From Kineobactrum salinum (GTDB taxonomy: Bacteria > Pseudomonadota > Gammaproteobacteria > Pseudomonadales > Halieaceae): a stretch of DNA of 64,000 bases. A program made the position numbers and the translations under genes. This document shows, piece by piece, positions 48,487 to 58,032 of this stretch (positions are counted from its first letter, which is position 1; each line of letters starts with the position of its first letter). The notes beneath the pieces are model-generated. The model was not told where the DNA came from. It made no database searches and was given only the letters and a program-made list of their open reading frames with translations. The stretch covers positions 1,612,001 to 1,676,000 of the forward strand of contig NZ_CP048711.1 of NCBI RefSeq assembly GCF_010669285.1, read 5' to 3'.

Positions 48487-50633
48487 GATAGCGTGTGCTC
48501 CGGCTCACTCCAGGGTGAGCGTTTGACGGTGGCCGGGGCGGCTGCCCCGCTATTGTTGAGGATCTGCACCGAGTGCGCCGCAAGTTCCAGCGTTGTCCGC
48601 GCCTCGTAGCTCTCCCGGGACGCCTCGCCGATGGCGGGTCGGGCGGTATCGGCCAACAGCTGCCAGGATCCGGCCGGGGTCGCCGGCAGGGTAAAGTGGT
48701 ACCGCTCCGCCGCGGCATTGAATATCACCAGCAGATAGCGCGGCGGGCCATCGGCGGCGCCGCTGGTATCGGTGAGCAGGTAGCCCAGCAGCTGGTTGAG
48801 ATGCTCGTGCCAGTGCTCCTCACGCATCACCAGGCCGTCGCCGTTGAGCCACTGGATGCCGTCGTCGCGGGGATGATCCGGCCGATGGCGGTACACGTCC
48901 GCCTGCAGCACCGGGAACTGCCGGCGCAGCGCCAGCAGCTTGCGGGTAAAGGCCAGCAGCAATTGTGGCTGCTCGCCGGCCGCCTCCCAGTCCAGCCAGT
49001 TGAGCGCATTGTCCTGGCAATAGGCATTGTTGTTGCCCTGCTGGCTGCGGCCGCGCTCGTCGCCGGCCAGCAGCATCGGCACGCCCTGGGATACGGCCAG
49101 CGTGGCGAGGAAATTGCGTTGCATCTGCCAGCGCAGTGCGTCGATGGCGGGATCGTCGGTGGGGCCCTCCACGCCGAAGTTGCTGCTCAGGTTTTCCCGA
49201 TGACCGTCATTGTTGTCCTCGCCATTGGCCTCGTTGTGACGCTGGCGGTAGCTCACCAGATCCCGCAGCGGAAAGCCGTCGTGGCTGGTAATGAAGTTGA
49301 TACTGGCGGAGGGCCGGCGGCCGGCGTGTTCGAAAATGTCGCCCGAGCCATGCAGGCGCCGCGCCAGTTCCGGCAGCTGGCCCTGGTCGCCGCGCCAGAA
49401 ACGCCGCACGGTGTCCCGGTAGCGGTCATTCCATTCGCTCCAGTTGGCGGGAAAGTGGCCCAGCTGGTAGCCGCCGGGACCGATATCCCAGGGCTCGGCA
49501 ATGAGCTTGCAGGAGGCGAGCAGCGGATCCTGGGCGACGACCTGAAAGAAGGTGGCGGCGCTGTCAAAACCCTGTTCGGTGCGGCCCAGCACCGTGGCCA
49601 GATCAAAGCGAAAGCCGTCCACCCCCATGTAGCCCGCCCAGTAGCGCAGGCTGTCCATCACCAGTTGCATCACCCGCGGATGGCCCAGGTTCAGGGTATT
49701 GCCACAGCCGCTGTCGTTGACGTAGAAGCGGCGGTCGCCGGGCATCAGTTGATAATAGGACAGGTTGTCGATGCCGCGAAAACTCAGGGTCGGTCCCAGG
49801 TGATTGCCTTCACAGCTGTGGTTGAACACCACATCCAGGATCACTTCCAGCCCGGCTTCGTGCAGGCGGTCCACCATTTGCCGGAACTCGTCGACTTCGC
49901 CATCCACCAGGTAGTCCGGGTGGGGAGCGAAGAAGGACAGTGTATTGTAGCCCCAATAGTTGCCAAGCCCTTTCTCGTGCAGGTGGTACTCGTCGATGAA
50001 GGCGTGCACCGGCAGCAGTTCGACCGTGGTGATACCCAACGCCTTCAGGTAGTCGATCAGCTGCGGCTGCGCCAGGCCGGCAAAGCGGCCGCGCAGCGCC
50101 TCGGGCAATTGCGGGTGACGCATGGTGAAGCCGCGCACATGAGTTTCATAAATCACCGTCTGGCGCCAGGGCACCAGCGGACTGATGGCGTTGTTGCACC
50201 ATTCGCTGGCGGCGCTGACGACCCCCTTGGGAACGAAGACGGCGTTGTCGCGAGCGTCGGGCACCAGGTCCAGCGCCTCATCGCTGCGGGCATAACCGAA
50301 GTTGGCCTCGTCCCAGCGGTAGCGCCCGAGCAGACGCGTGGCATACGGATCAAGCAGCAGTTTGTGGGGATTGAAACGGTGACCGGCACGCGGCTCATAG
50401 GGGCCGTGCACACGGTAGCCATAGCAGTAGCCCGGCTGCAACCGCGGCACGAAGCCGTGCCAGACATCGTGAGTCTTGTCCGGCAACATCAACCGTGCGA
50501 CCTCATGCAGGCCCGACGGATCGTAAAGGCACAGCTCCACGGCCTCCGCATGGGCCGAAAACAGCGCGAAATTGACGCCGTCTCCGGTCCAGGTGGCGCC
50601 CAGCGGACGCGGCTCTCCAGCGACGATCTTCAT
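48483..50633 (-). CDS. glgX: Glycogen debranching enzyme GlgX
   Basis: GlgX hydrolyses alpha-1,6 branches of phosphorylase-limit dextrin (GH13_11). The 716-residue protein has an N-terminal CBM48-like domain (PLGATWTGDGVNFALFSAHA), then the TIM barrel with DVVFNHSCEGN, the nucleophile region MGVDGFRFDLATVLGR, the acid/base region KLIAEPWDIGPGGYQLG and NFITSHDGFPLRDLVSY. A C-terminal beta domain ends the protein. It overlaps both glgB and glgP by 4 bases, so the three are coupled. Confidence 0.94.
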   Translation of the reverse strand: MKIVAGEPRPLGATWTGDGVNFALFSAHAEAVELCLYDPSGLHEVARLMLPDKTHDVWHGFVPRLQPGYCYGYRVHGPYEPRAGHRFNPHKLLLDPYATRLLGRYRWDEANFGYARSDEALDLVPDARDNAVFVPKGVVSAASEWCNNAISPLVPWRQTVIYETHVRGFTMRHPQLPEALRGRFAGLAQPQLIDYLKALGITTVELLPVHAFIDEYHLHEKGLGNYWGYNTLSFFAPHPDYLVDGEVDEFRQMVDRLHEAGLEVILDVVFNHSCEGNHLGPTLSFRGIDNLSYYQLMPGDRRFYVNDSGCGNTLNLGHPRVMQLVMDSLRYWAGYMGVDGFRFDLATVLGRTEQGFDSAATFFQVVAQDPLLASCKLIAEPWDIGPGGYQLGHFPANWSEWNDRYRDTVRRFWRGDQGQLPELARRLHGSGDIFEHAGRRPSASINFITSHDGFPLRDLVSYRQRHNEANGEDNNDGHRENLSSNFGVEGPTDDPAIDALRWQMQRNFLATLAVSQGVPMLLAGDERGRSQQGNNNAYCQDNALNWLDWEAAGEQPQLLLAFTRKLLALRRQFPVLQADVYRHRPDHPRDDGIQWLNGDGLVMREEHWHEHLNQLLGYLLTDTSGAADGPPRYLLVIFNAAAERYHFTLPATPAGSWQLLADTARPAIGEASRESYEARTTLELAAHSVQILNNSGAAAPATVKRSPWSEPEHTLS

Positions 50634-52876
50634 GTGCTGGCAGCACTCCCTGCGCCAGCGTCAAGACTCAGCACCACCGTCGCCAGCGGGGGTACGGTCA
50701 ACAGCAGCGAACAGGGCTGGCCATCCCAGGGCCGCGATACGGCCTCGACACCGCCGAGATTGCCCTGCCCGCTGCCGCCGTAGTCCAGCGCATCGGTGTT
50801 GAGGCATTCCCGATACCGGCCCGGCGCTGGCACTCCCACCCGATAGTCGTGATGGACACCGGGGGTCAGGTTGACAAGCACCAGCACCTGGTCGCGGGGA
50901 TTTTCGCCGCGGCGCAACCAGGCGAACACCGAGATGTCCCTGCGGTCGGCCTGCAACCACTGGAAACCAGCGGGGTCACAGTCCAGCTCATGCAGTGCCG
51001 GCAGTGACCGGTAGAGCCGGTTCAGGTCCCGCACCAGCGATTGCAGGCCGCGATGCAGCGGTTGCTGCAGCAGCTGCCAATCCAGGCCGCGGTCATGGTT
51101 CCACTCCCGGCGCTGGCCAAACTCTCCGCCCATGAACAACAGCTTCTTGCCCGGGTGACCCCACATGAAGCCCAGGTAGGCCCGCAGATTGGCAAACTGC
51201 TGCCATTCGTCGCCGGGCATCTTGTTGAGCAACGAGCGTTTGCCGTGCACCACCTCGTCATGGCTCAGGCAGAGAATGAAGTTTTCCTGCCAGGCATACA
51301 CCAGGCCAAAGGTGAGCTCATCGTGGTGATAGCCGCGATGGATCGGATCGCGGGCGATATAGCGCAGAGAGTCGTTCATCCAGCCCATATTCCACTTGAA
51401 CCCGAAGCCCAGCCCACCGGCATGTACCGGCCGCGACACCCCGGGCCAGGCCGTCGACTCTTCCGCCACCATCATGACGCCCGGATGACGGGCATGGACC
51501 CGCTCATTCACCCGCTGCAGAAATGCGATCGCCTCCAGATTCTCGCGTCCGCCGCGGACGTTGGGCAGCCACCCACCCGGCTCGCGGCTGTAATCCAGAT
51601 ACAGCATGGAAGCCACCGCATCCACCCGCAGGCCATCCAGATGAAATTCCTCCAGCCAGTAATTGGCGTTGCTGAGCAGGAAACTGGCCACCTCGCCACG
51701 ACCGTAATTGTAGATGAAGGTATTCCAGTCGGGGTGAAAACCCAACCTGGGGTCGTCGTGCTCGTACAGGGCGCTGCCGTCGAACCGCCCCAGGCCGTGC
51801 GGATCCGACGGGAAGTGGCCCGGCACCCAGTCCAGCAGCACTCCCAACTGCTGCTGGTGACAGCGATCGACAAAGTGGCGGAATTCGTCGGGAGTTCCAA
51901 AACGAATGGTGGGCGCGTACAGGCCCACAGGCTGGTAACCCCAGGAGCCGTCAAAGGGGTACTCATTGATCGGCATCAATTGCAGGTGAGTGAAGCCCTG
52001 GTCCAGCGCGTAGGGAATCAGCTCGTCCGCCAGTTCCAGGTAACTCAGGTAGCGGTTGTTGTCCTGTTCACGGCGGCGCCAGGAGGCCGGATGGACTTCG
52101 TAGATACTGACCGGCCGCCTGTGCTGGGCATCGCGCCGGGCCATCCAGTCCGCATCCCCCCAGCGGTAGGGCCTGCCTCCCAGTTGCACCCGGCTGGCGG
52201 TCTCCGGTGGATGCTGCATGGAGCCGCCGTAGGGATCCGCCTTCTGCGGCAGCAGGTGGCCCGAGGCATCGACGATTTCGTACTTGTAGTGCGCCAGGTC
52301 GGCCACCGCGGGCACGAACAACTCCCAGATACCACTGGCTGGGTGTCTGCGCATCGCGTGCTGGCGTCCATCCCAGCCATTGAAGTCACCCACCACCGAT
52401 ACCCGCAGAGCCGCCGGCGCCCAGACCGTGAACAGCACCCCGTCGATATCCTGTAGCCGGCGCGGATGCGCACCCAGTTTGCGCCAGGCAAACTCCTCGG
52501 TCCCTTCGCTGAAGTAGTAAAAATCCTCGTCCCTAATGGCGGAGGCAAAGCGGTAGGGGTCCTCCAGCGCGACTGTGCCGTGCCCGGTCTCTACCTGCCA
52601 GTAATAGTCGAAGGGTTGCTGCCGATGCTCCACCACGGCCTCGAACAGGCCCTCGGGGTGCAGCCGCTGCAACATCAGCGGCGGGCTGTCTCCATCTCGC
52701 GCAACCAGCGTCACCGAGCGCGCCCAGGGCAGCAGCGCCCGGGCTACCAGGCCGCTGCCGCCGGGCTGTCGATGCAGCCCCAGCACTGCAAAGCTGTCCG
52801 GGTGGCGGCCCTGCATCAGCGCCTCGATCTGCCGGCTGTCCAGCAGCGGGCGGTAGGGAACGGAGGATAATGTCAC
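50630..52876 (-). CDS. glgB: 1,4-alpha-glucan branching enzyme GlgB
   Basis: GlgB makes alpha-1,6 branches (GH13_9, CBM48). The 748-residue length fits the two-module N-terminus. The catalytic barrel carries DWVPGHFPSDPHGLGRFDG, the nucleophile region LDGLRVDAVASMLYLDYSRE, the acid/base Glu in MMVAEESTAWPGVSRP and LCLSHDEVVHGKRSLLNKM. The C-terminal beta domain holds WLQADRRDISVFAWLRRG. Its start overlaps the malQ stop and its stop overlaps the glgX start, both as ATGA. Confidence 0.95.
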   Translation of the reverse strand: MTLSSVPYRPLLDSRQIEALMQGRHPDSFAVLGLHRQPGGSGLVARALLPWARSVTLVARDGDSPPLMLQRLHPEGLFEAVVEHRQQPFDYYWQVETGHGTVALEDPYRFASAIRDEDFYYFSEGTEEFAWRKLGAHPRRLQDIDGVLFTVWAPAALRVSVVGDFNGWDGRQHAMRRHPASGIWELFVPAVADLAHYKYEIVDASGHLLPQKADPYGGSMQHPPETASRVQLGGRPYRWGDADWMARRDAQHRRPVSIYEVHPASWRRREQDNNRYLSYLELADELIPYALDQGFTHLQLMPINEYPFDGSWGYQPVGLYAPTIRFGTPDEFRHFVDRCHQQQLGVLLDWVPGHFPSDPHGLGRFDGSALYEHDDPRLGFHPDWNTFIYNYGRGEVASFLLSNANYWLEEFHLDGLRVDAVASMLYLDYSREPGGWLPNVRGGRENLEAIAFLQRVNERVHARHPGVMMVAEESTAWPGVSRPVHAGGLGFGFKWNMGWMNDSLRYIARDPIHRGYHHDELTFGLVYAWQENFILCLSHDEVVHGKRSLLNKMPGDEWQQFANLRAYLGFMWGHPGKKLLFMGGEFGQRREWNHDRGLDWQLLQQPLHRGLQSLVRDLNRLYRSLPALHELDCDPAGFQWLQADRRDISVFAWLRRGENPRDQVLVLVNLTPGVHHDYRVGVPAPGRYRECLNTDALDYGGSGQGNLGGVEAVSRPWDGQPCSLLLTVPPLATVVLSLDAGAGSAAST

Positions 52877-54948
52877 GTCATACGCTCCTGGTTGACCGCG
52901 GCCAGCAGTTGCCGAACTGCCGGTGCGGCGAATATCGCGTCGGTGTCCAGCGCCTGCTTGCGGCGCCAGTTGGGGTATTCACGGTAGGTGCCGGGAATAT
53001 TGACCGGCTCCCGCATCAGTTGCAGGTCCTCCAGTTGCAGCAGCAGCAGCCGCGACCGGCTGCGCGCACAAAAGCGGTGAATCGCGCTGCACAACGCCAT
53101 GTCAAAGACCCGGTCCGGCGCTGCACCGGACCAGGATGCCGGCAACAGTGCCTCTGCCGCCAATGCTTCCAGCAGCCGCCGCTTGTCCGTAATACGCTCC
53201 TGCAACAATCCGGCCAATGCTGCTTCGTCGGCAACAAGGCCCAGTTGCTGGCGGCGCTGCAAGTCACTGCCCTGCCACCAATCTGCCAGCGCGGGGACAT
53301 CGTGGTTGCTAACCATCAGCAAGACCTCGTCCTGGTGTTCCGCCGGGGCCTTGAAGCGCCGGTCGTGGTGTTGTTCAAAATACAGCACCCGATTGCCGTA
53401 CACCCCGGACTCATGCATCCGCAGGCGCAGCTCCGCTGGTACCACGCCCAGGTCTTCGCCCACTACCGCGCACTGGTTGCGCCAGCTTTCCAGCCGCAGC
53501 AGGGCCAGCAGCTCCTGCAAAGGATAATAGACATACAATCCCGCGGCGGCCCCGGTTTCGGTGGCGGGCAAACACCACCACAGTCGCAGCAGCGACATCA
53601 CATGATCCATCCGCAGTGCACCACTGGCAAGCATGTTGCACTGCAGCAGCTCAATGAACTGCCGGTAGCACTGCTGCCGCAGGCGTTGCGGATGCAGCAC
53701 CGGCATGCCCCAGTCCTGGCCCGCGTGGGCGAACGGATCCGGCGGCGCGCCTATGGTCGCGCCGGGCAGGTACAGCCCCGGCGTCTGCTGCACTTCACAG
53801 CCGCGCACCACCGAACCTACTGCGAGGTCCCGCATCAGTCCCACACGCATGCCGATGCTGCGGGCATGCTGCTGGCATGCGGTCAGCTGGGTGATAGCCA
53901 GCCACTGCAGCCAGCTGTGAAAACGCGGGTCCTGCCGGTGGCGGTCCGCGAACGGGTTGTGGTCCGCTTCATAGTCCGCGAAACCGCTGAGTGAAGCCCC
54001 GCCGGCGGCCTCGAACTCGGCGAACCGGCGGCCCCGGGCAGTGGCCGCCTGCATCGACACAAACTGGTCGAACAGAGCCTCAAAGGCCGCGTATTTCAGC
54101 TGGGCGACGCGTTCGTGGTCCACCAGGGCCTCGGACCGCAACTGCCGGCAGGACTCCTGCCAGTGGCCGACAGCTTCACCGGTTGCGACAGCGGCCCACT
54201 CTGGCAGCTGCTCGGGATCTATGTAAAGCGGATTGATGAAACGCCGGTCGGAAGGGCTGTAGGGACTGGCGGCATCGGGGCTGTCACTGCAGGGGGCGTG
54301 CAGCGGGTTGAGACCCACCAGATCGGCGCCGGCGCCGGCGGCCAGGTCCAGCAGCTGGCGCAGGTCAGTAAAATCACCGATACCCCAGTTGCGTCCGGAG
54401 CGCAGCGTGTACAACTGACAGCTGACGCCCCACAGCCGCTGGTCGGGGTCGGCAGCGTCAAAGCAGCGCTCGGGACAGGCCATCACCTGGCTGCTCTCGG
54501 TGCGCTCCCGGTGCCACATGCGCAGGGTGTAATAACCCGGCTGCAACGCCGGCAACACCAACTCACGGGCACTGTAGCGCACCCCGTCGCTGTGGTAATC
54601 ACCCACTTCCGGCTCGACGCCCGGCCGCCATTCACCGCGGGCCACCTCCTGCTCCGCTGTGCTCAGCTGCCATTGCAGACACTCGGCGAGCTCTCGCGGG
54701 TGGCAATGCAGCTGCAGTCCGGGCCGCGCCGCAGCCACCACATAGCACGGATCCAGCCACTGGCGCCAGTGCGCTTCATCCAGCTCGGCTACTGCGGCGC
54801 GCACCGCAGCAGGGTCATCGGGTACATAGCCCATCACCCGCAGTGCCTGCAGCCGGTGGGCAGCGGGAACCTCGCGCCGCTCGCCACCGTAGTCCAGGTA
54901 CTGCGACGAGACACCAGTGAGGTACAGCAGTTTTTCCAGTTCGTCCAT
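52873..54948 (-). CDS. malQ: 4-alpha-glucanotransferase (amylomaltase) MalQ
   Basis: MalQ transfers glucan segments between maltodextrins (GH77). ATG 54948 gives 691 residues and has GGGAG about 12 bases upstream. The other starts (54978, 55023) lie at or before a -10-like TATATT (54982-54987), so they could hardly be transcribed from it. An N-terminal sugar-binding region (about 65-170) precedes the barrel, with SGRNWGIGDFTDLRQLLDLA, the nucleophile region GALRMDHVMSLLRLWW, the acid/base VVGEDLGVVP and LMVSNHDVPALADWW. It is the first gene of the glycogen operon. Confidence 0.92.
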   Translation of the reverse strand: MDELEKLLYLTGVSSQYLDYGGERREVPAAHRLQALRVMGYVPDDPAAVRAAVAELDEAHWRQWLDPCYVVAAARPGLQLHCHPRELAECLQWQLSTAEQEVARGEWRPGVEPEVGDYHSDGVRYSARELVLPALQPGYYTLRMWHRERTESSQVMACPERCFDAADPDQRLWGVSCQLYTLRSGRNWGIGDFTDLRQLLDLAAGAGADLVGLNPLHAPCSDSPDAASPYSPSDRRFINPLYIDPEQLPEWAAVATGEAVGHWQESCRQLRSEALVDHERVAQLKYAAFEALFDQFVSMQAATARGRRFAEFEAAGGASLSGFADYEADHNPFADRHRQDPRFHSWLQWLAITQLTACQQHARSIGMRVGLMRDLAVGSVVRGCEVQQTPGLYLPGATIGAPPDPFAHAGQDWGMPVLHPQRLRQQCYRQFIELLQCNMLASGALRMDHVMSLLRLWWCLPATETGAAAGLYVYYPLQELLALLRLESWRNQCAVVGEDLGVVPAELRLRMHESGVYGNRVLYFEQHHDRRFKAPAEHQDEVLLMVSNHDVPALADWWQGSDLQRRQQLGLVADEAALAGLLQERITDKRRLLEALAAEALLPASWSGAAPDRVFDMALCSAIHRFCARSRSRLLLLQLEDLQLMREPVNIPGTYREYPNWRRKQALDTDAIFAAPAVRQLLAAVNQERMT

Positions 54949-55045
54949 TACCGCGTCTCGCTCCCGGTCCAGCTGCATGACAATATACTGACGGTTGCGG
55001 CGCGTCTGTGGCAAGCCGCACAAGTGGGGCTACCGATGTGACCGT

Positions 55046-55684
55046 TTACTGCGGCGTCGCCATACCGGGCAAGTGCGCCGAGACAGTCTCCAGCAGGGCT
55101 TCGCCAATTGCGGTCATGTCCAGCGCGGCGGCGGGCAGCTGCGCTGCCATCGAAGTGACCTGCAGGCCCTGCTGGCCGCAGGGATTGATGCCGGCAAACG
55201 GTGTCAGGTCCATGTCCACATTGAGCGCCAACCCGTGATAACTGCAACCGCGCCGCACCCGCAGGCCCAGCGAGGCAATCTTGGCGCCGCCAACATAGAC
55301 TCCGGGCGCGTCGGCCCGGGGGGCAGCGGCTATACCGTGGCCGGCCAGCAGCTCGACGATACTTTCCTCGATGAGCGTGACCAGGTCTCGCACCCCCAGC
55401 TGGCGCCGGCGCAGGTCCACCAACAGGTACAGTACCCACTGGCCCGGGCCGTGATAGGTCACCTGGCCACCGCGATCCGCCTGCACTACCGGGATCGCCC
55501 CCGGCGCCAGCACATGCTCGGCCCTGCCGGCCTGACCCTGGGTGAATACCCGCGGATGCTGCAGCAGCCACAGTTCGTCCGGTGTCTGCTCACGGCGGCT
55601 GTCCGTGAACTGCTTCATTGCCTCCAGACACGGCAGGTAGTCCACCTCGCCGAGCCGCCTGCAGAGGATTTCCGAGCCTGCCAT
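55046..55684 (-). CDS. lipB: Octanoyltransferase LipB
   Basis: LipB moves octanoyl from acyl-carrier protein to lipoyl domains, the first step of endogenous lipoate synthesis. The 212-residue protein has [20 protein letters not shown], the Lys in [20 protein letters not shown] and the catalytic Cys in [14 protein letters not shown]. It follows ybeD by 4 bases. The lipA gene that usually comes next is absent; the glycogen operon begins about 100 bases further on. Confidence 0.94.
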   Translation of the reverse strand: MAGSEILCRRLGEVDYLPCLEAMKQFTDSRREQTPDELWLLQHPRVFTQGQAGRAEHVLAPGAIPVVQADRGGQVTYHGPGQWVLYLLVDLRRRQLGVRDLVTLIEESIVELLAGHGIAAAPRADAPGVYVGGAKIASLGLRVRRGCSYHGLALNVDMDLTPFAGINPCGQQGLQVTSMAAQLPAAALDMTAIGEALLETVSAHLPGMATPQ

Positions 55685-55688
55685 CAGC

Positions 55689-55958
55689 TCAAATCACCAT
55701 CTGCACCCGGCCGGTGGCAATCAACTCCTCGTGCAGGGCCTCGAGCTGCACCGGACCGGTGGCGGTAATGGTGATGGTGAGGGCTGTAAAGCTGCCCTTG
55801 CCGCTGCTTCTGACAGTAATTTTGTCCCGCTCGAAGCCGGGGGCATGGCGCTCGAATACGGCCAGCACCACGGCCTCGAAATCGGCAGTGCTGCGGCCCA
55901 GCACCTTGACCGGATAGGCGCAGGGAAACTCGATTTTCGGGGGCTCAGGGGCACTCAT
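55689..55958 (-). CDS. ybeD: YbeD family protein (DUF493)
   Basis: This 89-residue ferredoxin-fold protein is of the YbeD/DUF493 family, always near lipB and dacA. Its fold resembles the regulatory domain of allosteric enzymes; a role in lipoate metabolism is inferred from position only. ATG 55958 starts [20 protein letters not shown]; the frame upstream overlaps dacA and is rejected. [20 protein letters not shown] near the C-terminus is a family-like segment. Confidence 0.88.
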   Translation of the reverse strand: MSAPEPPKIEFPCAYPVKVLGRSTADFEAVVLAVFERHAPGFERDKITVRSSGKGSFTALTITITATGPVQLEALHEELIATGRVQMVI

Positions 55959-55969
55959 CGGCGGCCTCG

Positions 55970-57169
55970 CTAGACGCTGAACAGCTTGCTGATCCACATC
56001 TTGATACTGTCCCAGAGGCGGGCGAAAAAGCCCGCTTGATCCACGGCTTCCAGCGCCACCACCGGCGCCTCGTGGACCGTCTCACCTTCCAGGCTCAGGC
56101 GTACCGTACCCAGCTGGTCGCCGCGGGCCAGCGGCGCAACCACGCTGTCCGCCAGCTCCAGCTCTGTTTGCAGTTGTTCGCGCTTGCCGCGGGGCAGGGT
56201 GACCACCGCCGGCTCCAGGACGCCGACGCGGACCGACTGGGCCAGGCCCTTCCACACCCGCGGCTCTGCCAGCGCCTGCTCGGGATCGAACAGGTTCACC
56301 GTTTCAAAGAAGCGGAAACCGTAGTTCAACAGGCTGCGGGTTTCGTTCTTGCGGGCATTGGCACTGCGTGTGCCCAGTACCACCGAGATCAGCCGCATGC
56401 CGCGGCGCTCGGCGGAGGCCACCAGCCCGTAGCCCGCTTCCCGGGTGTATCCTGTCTTGATCCCGTCGACAGTGGGGTCCTCGCGCAGCAGCGAGTTGCG
56501 GTTGTACTGGAGGATACCGCCGTAGGTGTATTCCAGTTCCTTGTACAGGGCGTAGTGTTCGGGAAAATTATTGATCATCGCGGCGGCCAGTTTCGCCAGG
56601 TCGCGCGCGGTAACAAACTGGCCGGGCGCCGGCAAGCCGTGCGAGTTCACGAACCAGGAATCCTGCATGCCGATGGCTTCGGCGTGAGCGTTCATCATGT
56701 CGGCAAAGGCAGCTTCATTGCCCGCCAGGTGTTCAGCCACCGCCACCGTCGCATCATTGCCCGAGGAGATGATGATGCCGCGCTCGAGATCCGCCAGCGA
56801 CACCGGTGTGCCGGGCTCGATCCACATCAGCGAGGAACCGGCAAACACCGGGTTCTGCGACCAGGCATTGTTGCTCACTGCCACCATGTCGGTGGGTTTG
56901 ACCCGGCCGGCCTCCATTTCGCTGGCCAGCACATAGGCAGTCATCATCTTGGTCAGGCTGGCCGGCGGCAACTGCTCGTCCGCATTGTGCTCAACCAGCA
57001 CCGCGCCGCTGTTGGCATCGATCAGGAAATAGGCCTTGGCGGCCACCTGCGGCGGTGCAGGAATCACGGTTGCCGCCTGGGTGGACGGGACTCCCGGCAC
57101 CTGGGCAATGACGGAAGGCATGGCGGCAGCTGCCACCAGAAGTGCGCCGGTCAATAAAAAATGCTTCAT
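55970..57169 (-). CDS. dacA: D-alanyl-D-alanine carboxypeptidase (penicillin-binding protein 5 type)
   Basis: This enzyme trims the terminal D-Ala from peptidoglycan pentapeptides. ATG 57169 gives 399 residues with a signal peptide (about 1-23, ending SVIAQ). Active-site motifs are SLTK in LPPASLTKMMTAYV, SGN in IISSGNDATVAVAEH and KTG in DGIKTGYTREAGYGL. The C-terminal PBP5 beta domain (from about 285) is followed by an amphipathic anchor FFARLWDSIKMWISKLFSV. An upstream in-frame start at 57223 would spoil the signal peptide. Confidence 0.95.
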   Translation of the reverse strand: MKHFLLTGALLVAAAAMPSVIAQVPGVPSTQAATVIPAPPQVAAKAYFLIDANSGAVLVEHNADEQLPPASLTKMMTAYVLASEMEAGRVKPTDMVAVSNNAWSQNPVFAGSSLMWIEPGTPVSLADLERGIIISSGNDATVAVAEHLAGNEAAFADMMNAHAEAIGMQDSWFVNSHGLPAPGQFVTARDLAKLAAAMINNFPEHYALYKELEYTYGGILQYNRNSLLREDPTVDGIKTGYTREAGYGLVASAERRGMRLISVVLGTRSANARKNETRSLLNYGFRFFETVNLFDPEQALAEPRVWKGLAQSVRVGVLEPAVVTLPRGKREQLQTELELADSVVAPLARGDQLGTVRLSLEGETVHEAPVVALEAVDQAGFFARLWDSIKMWISKLFSV

Positions 57170-57219
57170 AGATACGAAAAACCTGTCGCTGATTGTTGAT
57201 GAAGAGTGTCGTCCTGTAT

Positions 57220-58032
57220 TCATGGCAACAGCTGGCTGCCGCTATAGCCGCTGGCCTCCAGCCGCCGCTGCACTGACTCCAGCTCCTCGTTGCTGGCCAC
57301 CGGTCCGATACGCACCCGGTAGAGCAGGCCGTCGCCGGTGTCCACCGGGCTGACCGCCACCGGCGAGCTCAACAGCGCCGCCAGTTCCGCCCGCAGGCGC
57401 TGGGCCGAAGTCTCGGAGCCAAACGCTCCCAGCTGGACATAGCGGTAGCTGCCAAAAGGGGTACCGCGGCGGTCGTCGATACCGGCGAGATTGATCACCT
57501 CCACCTCGACCGGGGCGGTACCGCGCGCCATGTAGCCCAATTTGACCGCTGCACCGTAGGAAAGGTCAATCACCCGGTCGCTGTGGAAAGGCCCGCGGTC
57601 ATTGACCCGCACGACAATGCTGCGGCCATTGTCCATGTTGGTTACCCTCGCATAGCAGGGAATCGGCAGAGTCTTGTGGGCGGCGGTGGCTGCATAGAGG
57701 TCGAAGATTTCACCATTGGAGGTCTTCTGGCCATGGAACTTGGTGCCATACCAGGAGGCGATGCCGCGCTCGCGGTAGTTGGCCGGGCTGGGCAGGATCT
57801 CGTAGGTTTTCCCCAACACGGTATAGGGGCTCTTGTTGCCGGCGCTGAGGATCGGGTCCGGCCGCGGCACCGCGTCGGGCACCTGGTCGGGGCGGATGCT
57901 GCGCGGCGGAGCCCCGTCCCTGAGCCCGCCCCGATCAACCACCGGCGGTACGGGCTGCGGATCCGGCGCCGGGCCCCGGGTCGCACAGGCGGCCAGCAGT
58001 AAGCTCAGCCCCGCGACGAGGAGCCGCTTCAC
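57220..58032 (-). CDS. rlpA: Septal ring lytic transglycosylase-type lipoprotein RlpA
   Basis: This is an outer-membrane lipoprotein with a double-psi beta-barrel domain; in Pseudomonas RlpA cleaves denuded glycan strands at the septum. The 270-residue protein has a lipobox LLAAC (Cys at about residue 16), a Pro-rich linker, the barrel domain (about 85-175, ASWYGTKFHGQKTSNGEIFD and RVNDRGPFHSDRVIDLSYGA with the catalytic Asp) and a C-terminal SPOR domain (about 192-268). Its start overlaps the mltB stop by 4 bases. Confidence 0.94.
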   Translation of the reverse strand: MKRLLVAGLSLLLAACATRGPAPDPQPVPPVVDRGGLRDGAPPRSIRPDQVPDAVPRPDPILSAGNKSPYTVLGKTYEILPSPANYRERGIASWYGTKFHGQKTSNGEIFDLYAATAAHKTLPIPCYARVTNMDNGRSIVVRVNDRGPFHSDRVIDLSYGAAVKLGYMARGTAPVEVEVINLAGIDDRRGTPFGSYRYVQLGAFGSETSAQRLRAELAALLSSPVAVSPVDTGDGLLYRVRIGPVASNEELESVQRRLEASGYSGSQLLP

